Below are positions 1 through 5,238 of a DNA stretch of 5,655 nucleotides, piece by piece. Made by a program: the position numbers and the translations under genes. The DNA lies in the NCBI GenBank assembly GCA_004556655.1, contig SFGF01000124.1, forward strand, positions 1 to 5,655. Reading direction: 5' to 3'. Within the stretch, counting starts at the first letter, position 1; each line of letters opens with the position of its first letter. This DNA comes from Lachnospiraceae bacterium. GTDB lineage: Bacteria > Bacillota > Clostridia > Lachnospirales > Lachnospiraceae. The notes beneath the pieces were generated by a model that was not told the DNA's origin, did no database searches, and saw only the letters and a list, made by a program, of their open reading frames with translations.

Positions 1-2
1 AA

Positions 3-146
3 GAAGATACGGAGGGAGAAATCAAACGAGAGCAAACGCAGGAGCAGAGAACAGAAAAGGATAGCATGTATGAACTGTCCGCAAAAAATGACCGACTGAA
101 ATCGTGTCACCAGCCTTTACTTTACTTATCTGTTCTTCCGACATAA
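3..146 (+). pseudogene. Possible truncated end of a convergent coiled-coil-like gene entering from the left edge
   Basis: A plus-strand frame is open from the left edge and stops with TAA at 144-146. Its first ~34 visible residues are strongly hydrophilic and rich in Glu, Gln, Lys and Arg (for example EIKREQTQEQ, then ELSAKNDRLKS), as in the coiled-coil tail of a real protein. The last ~13 residues (CHQPLLYLSVLPT) are unlike that and are simply the antisense of the ADP-ribosylglycohydrolase gene. The minus-strand gene shows the mirror image: it looks natural down to about position 105 and unnatural below it. I infer two unrelated genes joined tail to tail. The parent protein cannot be named; a relaxase or other mobile-element protein would fit the composition, but that is a guess. 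Chance openness over about 100 bases cannot be excluded. Confidence 0.3.
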
Positions 147-1128
147 AAGGATTTTCCGTGATATATGGAACAATAACTTCTCCTGCCTGCTGCATTCTTG
201 TTACCATAACTTCCATAAATAACAGCATTCCATTTTTATCCTGCTGAATATAATACTGGTCGATTGCTGCCTCAATCATCTGATTTGCCTGTGTCTCATC
301 CACTTCATCTGAATAAGTATCCACGCTCCTGCCAAGTACATGATCAAATTCATCAAGAACATCCGTCATCAGTCCCTTATCAATCCGGCTTTTACACTCT
401 GCAATCAGCACAGCTGGGATCCCATAAAATGCTTCTGCAATACTTCCTGTAATAGCACCAAGCGTATCCGTATCTCCACCAAGTGATACTGCATTCCGTA
501 TGGCATCCTCAAAATCTTTGGATTCCAGAAATGCGATGATTGCCTCTGGTACTGTTTCCTGACAGCTTTCAACATGATGGTAGTAGGTTCGGATATTATC
601 CAATGTTCTACTCAGATCATAATGAAATTCCCTCTCGATATAAGCTTTGATTTCTTCTTTTGAAGATCCATTCCTTGCCATATATATTGCACTTGCAGTT
701 GACTCTGCACCCTTTATACCTTCTGGATGATTATGTGTCACATTCGCTGTAGCTCTAGCTACCTCTCTGGTTCTTTCCATCGAATCATAAAGCCAGCCTA
801 CCGCTGACACTCTCATGGCTGAACCATTTCCATAGCTTCCGTATGGCTTCGGATTATTTTCTTTAAGCCAATGTCTGAAGCATCCACCATAGCCTGCATG
901 TGGATATCTTTTTCCCCAATCCTGCATATTGGATGCTACCGCATCTTCAATTTTCTTTACTGCTGCTTCCGGTCCGACTGCCAGGAGAGCTTCTCCAACT
1001 GCTATTGTCATAACAGAATCATCTGTAAAGCCACAGCCTTCACTAAACAAATCAAAATTCTTTGTTTTATCACCTCTGTCAAACTCAAACGGACTTCCTA
1101 TAATATCTCCTAAAATTGCTCCGTACAT
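22..1128 (-). CDS. ADP-ribosylglycohydrolase family protein (DraG/ARH-like) with SseB-like C-terminal extension, probably truncated
   Basis: Proteins of this family hydrolyse ADP-ribose off proteins, nucleic acids or small molecules, using two Mg ions held by conserved Asp residues. Counting from the ATG (368 residues), the typical opening MYGAILGDIIGS is followed by FTDDS at 34-38 (metal ligands), NGSAMR at 101-106, THNHPEG at 131-137 and GGDTDT at 217-222 (the second metal-binding cluster). The hydrolase domain is therefore complete and probably active. Residues ~272-347 form an extension whose pattern (two amphipathic helices, then RMQQAGEVIVPY at 311-322) recalls the SseB N-terminal domain. 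From ~348 the sequence (LRTVHTCYPFLFSAPAFALV) is not SseB-like and probably reads through a rearrangement junction. The ATG at 1126-1128 is chosen because GGAGG at 1134-1138 is its ribosome binding site; the in-frame TTG at 1138-1140 overlaps that site. The gene lies behind a terminator, so it is probably transcribed separately from the upstream operon. By eye it is less AT-rich than the operon genes. Confidence 0.9.
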   Translation of the reverse strand: MYGAILGDIIGSPFEFDRGDKTKNFDLFSEGCGFTDDSVMTIAVGEALLAVGPEAAVKKIEDAVASNMQDWGKRYPHAGYGGCFRHWLKENNPKPYGSYGNGSAMRVSAVGWLYDSMERTREVARATANVTHNHPEGIKGAESTASAIYMARNGSSKEEIKAYIEREFHYDLSRTLDNIRTYYHHVESCQETVPEAIIAFLESKDFEDAIRNAVSLGGDTDTLGAITGSIAEAFYGIPAVLIAECKSRIDKGLMTDVLDEFDHVLGRSVDTYSDEVDETQANQMIEAAIDQYYIQQDKNGMLLFMEVMVTRMQQAGEVIVPYITENPFMSEEQISKVKAGDTISVGHFLRTVHTCYPFLFSAPAFALV

Positions 1129-1133
1129 ATATG

Positions 1134-1138
1134 CCTCC
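1134..1138 (-). promoter_or_regulatory. Ribosome binding site fixing the ADP-ribosylglycohydrolase start
   Basis: The minus strand reads GGAGG here, five bases before the ATG at 1126-1128. It overlaps the in-frame TTG at 1138-1140, which therefore cannot be the start served by this site. Family proteins typically begin with M-x-GAI-x-GD, which agrees with the ATG. Confidence 0.85.
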
Positions 1139-1143
1139 AATTC

Positions 1144-1157
1144 CCGGATTACTCCGG
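1144..1157 (-). other. Short inverted repeat in the leader of the ADP-ribosylglycohydrolase gene
   Basis: The minus strand reads CCGGAGTAATCCGG, a 5-bp stem with a 4-base loop that ends six bases before the GGAGG ribosome binding site. It has no T-run and is too short to act as a terminator. It could modestly affect translation or bind a regulator, or be chance. Confidence 0.3.
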
Positions 1158-1183
1158 CACCTCTCTTTCTCTGTTACAATATG

Positions 1184-1212
1184 AGTATAATTAAAAGGCA
1201 TCTTCATATGGT
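1184..1212 (-). promoter_or_regulatory. Possible weak promoter for the ADP-ribosylglycohydrolase gene
   Basis: A good -10 hexamer (TATACT on the minus strand, 1184-1189, inside TTAATTATACT) lies in the spacer downstream of the operon terminator and about 55 bases before the ATG. At a 17-base spacing the -35 position (1207-1212) reads ACCATA, a poor match to TTGACA, and there is no extended TG element. A separate promoter is expected because the upstream terminator should stop most operon transcripts, but this particular site is uncertain. Confidence 0.3.
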
Positions 1213-1235
1213 CGCTGTTTGGGCGACACTTTCAG

Positions 1236-1270
1236 AAAATAAAAATGCCGGTACAATATTGCACCGACAC
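1236..1270 (-). terminator. Intrinsic terminator closing the glycosylase/macro-domain operon
   Basis: On the minus strand a hairpin at 1247-1268 (arms beginning GTCGGTGC and ending GTACCGGC, about 8-9 pairs) is followed directly by ATTTTTATTTT. It starts about ten bases after the stop codon of the second UDG-fold gene. Two of the pairs are G-U in the leftward transcript but would be A-C mismatches in a rightward transcript, so the structure is suited only to minus-strand transcription, matching the gene direction. Confidence 0.8.
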
Positions 1271-1278
1271 TAATTTCT

Positions 1279-1977
1279 CTAATATTTTTCATTTTGTTCT
1301 GACCATACTGGCGTACCATATTTTTTTCTTGCCACATCGCAAATTGCCATTAAAGCATAATAATTAACCCGATTAGGATAATGCACAGCAGGGTGATAAT
1401 AATCAAGCACCAATGTATCCTTCCAAAGCGCCAACATATTATCCCATGTATCATCATTCTGTAATTCTTCCCCTAATACAAGTTTCAATAGACTGAGATT
1501 ATTCCCACATACAATGATATCCGGTTGTATAATTTCCAATTCACGCTTTATTTCCAGCCTGTCTTCAAGTGCGTATTTTTTCAAATCTTCATATTCAGAT
1601 TCGCTTCCGCCATTGCTTTTTTTCACATTGACCACTGCAATACGGTCTATGATTTCTTTTTCCTTAGAACGTAATACTTCATCGTCATACTCACAGATAT
1701 TATCGTTAAATGCATTATATATTGCCTGTGTCCATATTGCTACCTTTCTCCACATAGTCCATGGACGTTCACAATCATGCAAATCTTCTACCAGATTATA
1801 ACCATTTTCATTAGAAGTGTATGCTTCCTTTAAGAAATAACATACTCTTGGTGTATGCTGTGCTTCCCATTTTTCTTCACACACTATACCATCTCTGATA
1901 AAACGCTTATATCCATTATTTTTATGTTTTTCTTCCCAATTGTCCATTAAAAGTTTTATATCTGTCTCTCTACTCAT
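1279..1977 (-). CDS. Divergent uracil-DNA-glycosylase-fold protein (second copy of the fold in the operon)
   Basis: This 232-residue protein shows the skeleton of the UDG superfamily rather than a classical member. The strand that normally carries GQDPY reads VCYFLKEAY (45-53). A central strand reads IAVVNVKKSNGGSES (113-127), where classical enzymes have the LLLN segment. QPDIIVCG (151-158) is the usual p-D-x-I-v-x-G strand, and YHPAVHYP (194-201) stands where HPSPL is expected. The His-Pro is kept, but the catalytic Asp of motif 1 is absent, with Lys-Glu in its place. It may therefore use different chemistry, bind modified bases or nucleotides without cleaving, or act in a complex. The region PWTMWRKVAIWTQAI (72-86) is Trp-rich. 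It begins 12 bases after the macro-domain gene, with AGGAG (1987-1991) formed partly from that gene's stop codon, and is last in the operon before the terminator. The fold call is from motif order only, so confidence in a precise function is low. Confidence 0.72.
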   Translation of the reverse strand: MSRETDIKLLMDNWEEKHKNNGYKRFIRDGIVCEEKWEAQHTPRVCYFLKEAYTSNENGYNLVEDLHDCERPWTMWRKVAIWTQAIYNAFNDNICEYDDEVLRSKEKEIIDRIAVVNVKKSNGGSESEYEDLKKYALEDRLEIKRELEIIQPDIIVCGNNLSLLKLVLGEELQNDDTWDNMLALWKDTLVLDYYHPAVHYPNRVNYYALMAICDVARKKYGTPVWSEQNEKY

Positions 1978-1986
1978 GAATATTTT

Positions 1987-1991
1987 CTCCT
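1987..1991 (-). promoter_or_regulatory. Ribosome binding site overlapping the macro-domain gene's stop codon
   Basis: The minus strand reads TAGGAG, in which the TAG stop of the macro-domain gene (1990-1992) shares bases with the AGGAG site. The site lies nine bases before the ATG at 1975-1977. This arrangement suggests that translation of the two genes is coupled. Confidence 0.7.
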
Positions 1992-3057
1992 ATACTCCAA
2001 GAATTTCATTCGTATACTTAAACAATGTTACATTCAGCTGCATAATATCATACTGCTTATCTATAATAGCCTTCTGCACGATCAGATCCACCTTACTGCT
2101 TGGACTAAATGCCCAGTCCGCTCTGGCAAGTAAATCTCTTGACTGTTCCAGATCAAGCTGAAGTGCAATACAGAGTGCCATTACTGTCTTTTTCTTTGGA
2201 TGATAATTCTGATCACACTGAATCTTTGAAAAATGTTTCCTATCAAGGTTTGCCCGTTTCCACACATCCTTATTATCAAGATGTGCTTCATCAATCAGCT
2301 CAAATAATTTATCATGAAAGGAAACTCCTATATTGGCCAGCTGATCTTCCAATGAAATATTTTCTAACGGCATGAGCAATTCTGTCATGCCAGTATCTGT
2401 CATTTCCTCAAGTGGATAGTTGTCTTCTTCTCTTTGAAGCATTTCTTCATTGAAATCTTCTTCTGCCAATTCTTTTACATGAGTACTTCTTCTGCTCCTT
2501 AACGGATACTCTTTTCTATGGATTTCTCTGACGTAATTAGCATCTATATAAGAATCAATATCCCCAACAATCTGACCGGACAGCTGAAAAGACCTTTTAT
2601 CAAACACTACCAGTATAATTTCCATTTCATTTTCAGTAAGAAACTGGCTGAATACTGACACAGCAATCTGTAATGCCTTATCCTTCGGAAATCCATATAC
2701 TCCTGTCGAAATTAATGGAAATGCAATGCTCTCGCACTTAAGTTCCAATGCTTTTTGCAATGATTTACGATAGCAGTGCTCCAGAATTTCAAATTCATGG
2801 TGCAATCCATCCGTCCATACCGGTCCTACCGTATGAATAATATATTTTGCATTTAGGCTATATGCACCAGTGACAGCAATATCACCTCTTGCAATTTTGC
2901 CGATGTTCGCTCTTTCTGCGAGAAGCTTTTCTTTTCCTGCTGCCTCATATATTGCTAAGTCCGTGCCACTTGCACATATCGGATTTGGATTGGCAGTATT
3001 CACGATTACATCTGCTTTTACCTTTGTTATATCGTTTCGGACAATCTTAAATGGCAT
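1990..3057 (-). CDS. Macro-domain protein (ADP-ribose binding or hydrolysis) with helical C-terminal domain
   Basis: Residues ~1-165 form a macro domain: FKIVRNDITKVKADVIVNTAN (3-23) gives the first strands and the adenine/ribose-contacting Asp and Asn, GDIAVTGAYSL is at 58-68, IIHTVGPVW at 73-81, and the phosphate loop PLISTGVYGFPK at 114-125. Such domains bind free or attached ADP-ribose and often remove it from proteins or DNA. The loop after VNTAN reads PNPICASGTDLAIYEAAG instead of the common GGGGVDGAIH, a subtype I associate with Firmicutes. An acidic linker (~195-240, rich in Glu) leads to a helical domain (~245-353) containing DRKHFSKIQ (272-280) and HPKKKTVMALCIAL (286-299). It resembles a DNA-binding-like module often joined to other domains in clostridia, but I cannot name it. 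The ATG is preceded by AAGGAGG (3065-3071), which includes part of the upstream stop codon. The gene sits in the middle of the operon; its partner ADP-ribosyltransferase is not visible here. Confidence 0.92.
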   Translation of the reverse strand: MPFKIVRNDITKVKADVIVNTANPNPICASGTDLAIYEAAGKEKLLAERANIGKIARGDIAVTGAYSLNAKYIIHTVGPVWTDGLHHEFEILEHCYRKSLQKALELKCESIAFPLISTGVYGFPKDKALQIAVSVFSQFLTENEMEIILVVFDKRSFQLSGQIVGDIDSYIDANYVREIHRKEYPLRSRRSTHVKELAEEDFNEEMLQREEDNYPLEEMTDTGMTELLMPLENISLEDQLANIGVSFHDKLFELIDEAHLDNKDVWKRANLDRKHFSKIQCDQNYHPKKKTVMALCIALQLDLEQSRDLLARADWAFSPSSKVDLIVQKAIIDKQYDIMQLNVTLFKYTNEILGV

Positions 3058-3064
3058 TGTGACT

Positions 3065-3071
3065 CCTCCTT
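3065..3071 (-). promoter_or_regulatory. Strong ribosome binding site for the macro-domain gene, inside the upstream stop codon
   Basis: The minus strand reads TAAGGAGG, merging the TAA stop of the UDG-fold gene (3070-3072) with a near-perfect AAGGAGG, seven bases before the ATG at 3055-3057. It is the best ribosome binding site in the window, suggesting that the macro-domain protein is translated well and coupled to the gene before it. Confidence 0.85.
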
Positions 3072-3819
3072 ATTTTCTAATCCTCCTCCAATCTGCAATA
3101 ACATTATCTTCCCCTCTTGTTCTTGTACCCCAATACCCCGGATGTGCTACAGGGTATATATGTGTTTCCCCATAAATATAAGGTTCTCCAGTTCCTATAA
3201 GTTCAGATACTCTATTACAGGAAAACTCTTTATCAATCAGAGTTCGTATTACAACCACGGATGTATCAAGACCCATACAGATTATGTTTTCTGGCTCTAT
3301 AATGTCAATCAGTGATTTTATTTCGGCTGCATCATTTGCCAATATCTTTCTGGTCATATTTCCAGAATACTTATCTCTGCGATAGCCCAAATTACAATTG
3401 CAGAAAAACAAATCTGGATATTTTTTCTTGTCAATTTCATTTTTACCAAGCAGTTCAAAGTATCTGACAATATTTTTATCCGTCTGTGAATCCCTTGCTT
3501 CCAAATCTACATTTTCATGGAACATCACATCTATACCATCATTCATCTTACGGACATTTGCAATCGTACCGTTTAGTTCTTCCTTTTCTGGTGGTCCGAA
3601 ATCCTGACCTATCAGCATATACTTAATATGTGGTGTCTTCTTGGCGTAATCTCTCCCTTGCCAATATGTCCATAGGTTAATTTCCTGACACAAATCTTCT
3701 CCCTGACGTAAATCGCACCAGCCAAGTGTCAGGTTCTTTGTGTATATAGGATTTTTACGATATTTGTTTTTTACATTTTCTATCAGCTTGCAATAAGCTG
3801 CGGATTTTTTTGCATTCAT
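3070..3819 (-). CDS. Uracil-DNA-glycosylase family protein
   Basis: This 249-residue protein has the ordered motifs of the UDG superfamily, whose members cut uracil or other bases from DNA. MLIGQDFGPP (68-77) matches motif 1 (GQDPY) and keeps the catalytic Asp. LFFCNCNLGYR (137-147) occupies the LLLN position, PENIICMG (176-183) is the strand with the conserved Gly, and HPGYWGTR (226-233) replaces HPSPL. NLWTYWQGR (48-56) upstream of motif 1 is another feature I associate with this uncharacterised branch. Several Cys are present (10, 35, 44, 140, 142, 182, 201), but they do not show the clear four-Cys iron-sulfur pattern of family 4/5 enzymes. I chose the ATG at 3817-3819 because AGGTGA (3831-3836) precedes it; a GTG at 3832-3834 would add five residues but has no good site before it. 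The gene lies 32 bases after the AlkZ-related gene and 12 before the macro-domain gene. Its substrate is unknown; a phage-modified base is one possibility. Confidence 0.82.
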   Translation of the reverse strand: MNAKKSAAYCKLIENVKNKYRKNPIYTKNLTLGWCDLRQGEDLCQEINLWTYWQGRDYAKKTPHIKYMLIGQDFGPPEKEELNGTIANVRKMNDGIDVMFHENVDLEARDSQTDKNIVRYFELLGKNEIDKKKYPDLFFCNCNLGYRRDKYSGNMTRKILANDAAEIKSLIDIIEPENIICMGLDTSVVVIRTLIDKEFSCNRVSELIGTGEPYIYGETHIYPVAHPGYWGTRTRGEDNVIADWRRIRK

Positions 3820-3830
3820 TTTATGTATAT

Positions 3831-3836
3831 TCACCT
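3831..3836 (-). promoter_or_regulatory. Ribosome binding site favouring ATG 3819 for the UDG family gene
   Basis: The minus strand reads AGGTGA (within TGAGGTGA), eleven bases before the ATG at 3817-3819. The alternative GTG start at 3832-3834 lies within this site, and nothing purine-rich of the right kind precedes it. The spacing is slightly long, so the choice is moderate in strength. Confidence 0.5.
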
Positions 3837-3851
3837 CAAAAATTCACTGTT

Positions 3852-4583
3852 TTATTTTAACACTTTCCTTATCTGCTTATCCGTTGCATCCGGAAACATC
3901 TCATGCATATAGTCTACAAGCTGTTTCCATGAGTCCTGTGGATTATCCTTGTAGCAGGAAGTCACATAATCGTATCCATAGATATGCTCAATAGATGAAT
4001 ACACTGCCACATCCCATCCATATTCAATACCTCTTTTATTCACTCTCTTCTTAAAATCGCAGTTGCACAGATATGTCTGCATCATAAGATTCGTTATAGC
4101 ACCATCAAATCCCTTTTCTCCATCCTTACCAAATCCAGCCTGTTTTTTCAATTCATTTGAATAAATCTCTGAATCAGCATTATCTTCCATAAAATTGACC
4201 ATTATCTTTTTATGCTTATTAGGCGCTTTTCCATCATCATATAATGCATCAAAATCATATCCATCCCGGCGATAATTAGCAAATACAGGAAACCAATTTT
4301 TTGATATAAATCCTGCCTTCTTATCAAAGAACTTTCCATAGACGATATCATGCCGCCTTGCTATAATAGCCCGCCACATCCATGGATCAATCTCCGGATT
4401 ATCACTCCACCAGTACTCTGGAACAGTTCTTTCTTCAAGTGAAAACCCATCTATGTCATTCTTAAATAATGGTAAAAAGCCAAATTCATTTATATACTTG
4501 ATTGCTTCATCTACAGAATGGATGCAATCCGGGTTGTCCCAATTCATGCCATGCATAATCCATTCACCTGATTCGTTTCCCAT
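3852..4583 (-). CDS. AlkZ-related winged-helix protein (DNA glycosylase relative)
   Basis: I match this 243-residue protein to the short AlkZ-related proteins, distant kin of AlkZ/YcaQ (HTH_42 family), which are glycosylases that unhook alkylated and crosslinked bases. The pattern runs in order: EAIKYINEFGFLPLF (26-40), then PWMWR (67-71), YGKFF (82-86), GFISKNWFPVFANY (91-104), FDGAITNLMMQTYL (159-172) and YGWDVAVYSSIEHIYG (188-203). In this family the last parts correspond to a winged-helix unit. At 243 residues it is clearly shorter than full AlkZ (roughly 360-400), and I see no QxQ or QxD sequence like the catalytic pair of AlkZ/YcaQ, so it may bind DNA or act in some other way rather than cleave. 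The ATG is preceded by GAGG (4594-4597) at a spacing of about ten bases. It starts 15 bases after the unassigned protein's gene and lies in the same operon as two UDG-fold genes. The assignment rests on recalled family patterns and is moderate. Confidence 0.65.
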   Translation of the reverse strand: MGNESGEWIMHGMNWDNPDCIHSVDEAIKYINEFGFLPLFKNDIDGFSLEERTVPEYWWSDNPEIDPWMWRAIIARRHDIVYGKFFDKKAGFISKNWFPVFANYRRDGYDFDALYDDGKAPNKHKKIMVNFMEDNADSEIYSNELKKQAGFGKDGEKGFDGAITNLMMQTYLCNCDFKKRVNKRGIEYGWDVAVYSSIEHIYGYDYVTSCYKDNPQDSWKQLVDYMHEMFPDATDKQIRKVLK

Positions 4584-4598
4584 AATATGTGTACCTCA

Positions 4599-5234
4599 TT
4601 ACTCAGCGTACTTGTCAATCCAATTTTCGCCATCATATTCATCAATCTGTTTTACTAATCTCGTAAGATAATCTTGTAACCTGCTATCTTCTTCACTTGC
4701 ATACCACACATTTGCCCGTCCAAATCCATAAGCCCAACCATTTGATTTTCTTGGGACTTCCCATTGTACCTTTCTTGATCTAATCCCTGCAGGAAGTAAG
4801 ACACAATCAGATGAGTTTGCAATTGCATTGTAATATTGTATATCTTCTGGAGCAAACACTGCCTCTTGATAATGTCTGAAAACTGTAGCATGTTTATACC
4901 ATCCCACGACCGTCGTAAACTTATGTGCCGGATGCTTTGCACAATAAACAACAAGCACATCATCTACTGATTCTTCTTTTTTTAATAGTTCACAACCTGC
5001 AATATTCTCAATCCGCATTTGATTTACATCTTTACCATTATGTGATTTTGTCTCGAAAAACCCCAGACAATATAAGCCCTCCTTGCCCTCCATATTCACC
5101 GGTGTAAAATTATATTTTTCATGTGCATCTCCTGTCTCATCAACATAGCTTCCACCATTTAACGGAGTATCTTTTCCATCTTCATTTCCTCGATACTCCT
5201 TCATCCACGCTATGTTACAAAAAAGTATTCTCAT
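4599..5234 (-). CDS. Unassigned conserved-looking protein with VGWYK and NVWYA motifs
   Basis: I do not recognise a named family. From the chosen start (211 residues) the visible landmarks are MRILFCNIAWMKEYRG (1-16), NGGSY (26-30), HEKYNF (38-43), VVGWYKHATVFRHYQ (109-123), SSDCVLLP (141-148) and GRANVWYAS (172-180). There is no signal peptide or membrane segment, so it should be cytoplasmic. Clustered aromatic residues on short strands suggest a small beta-rich binding domain, possibly PUA/EVE-like recognition of a modified base, but this is speculation. I recall similar sequences beside helicase or HNH-type genes. Two adjacent ATGs exist (5235-5237 and 5232-5234); AGAAGG at 5243-5248 stands eight bases before the second and five before the first, so I prefer the second. 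The stop codon of the helicase gene ends one base before the first ATG, showing tight coupling. As the most novel gene in the operon, it is a candidate sensor or effector. Confidence 0.8.
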   Translation of the reverse strand: MRILFCNIAWMKEYRGNEDGKDTPLNGGSYVDETGDAHEKYNFTPVNMEGKEGLYCLGFFETKSHNGKDVNQMRIENIAGCELLKKEESVDDVLVVYCAKHPAHKFTTVVGWYKHATVFRHYQEAVFAPEDIQYYNAIANSSDCVLLPAGIRSRKVQWEVPRKSNGWAYGFGRANVWYASEEDSRLQDYLTRLVKQIDEYDGENWIDKYAE

Positions 5235-5238
5235 CATA

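Noticed and set aside
1211..1227. Hairpin GTCGC-TGTTTGG-GCGAC as a second terminator or regulatory site
   Set aside because: It has only five pairs, and no T-run follows it on either strand. It shares AGTGTCG with the true terminator's upstream arm on the minus strand, but seven bases can recur by chance.
929..1273. 114-codon plus-strand open frame across the spacer and the start of the glycohydrolase gene
   Set aside because: It is antisense to the well-supported hydrolase gene, runs through the terminator hairpin, has low-complexity Ser/Ala-rich content and no convincing ribosome binding site.
1129..1278. Small RNA gene or small ORF in the 150-base spacer
   Set aside because: The spacer is accounted for by the terminator, a possible -10 element, a short hairpin and the ribosome binding site. 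No further structure or coding signal is evident.
3832..3834. GTG as the start of the UDG family gene
   Set aside because: It falls inside the AGGTGA that best serves the ATG at 3819, and no ribosome binding site stands before it. It remains possible but less likely.
4655..4963. 102-codon minus-strand open frame in another frame inside the unassigned gene
   Set aside because: It lies wholly inside a gene with better start, spacing and amino-acid pattern, and its sequence shows no recognisable motif.
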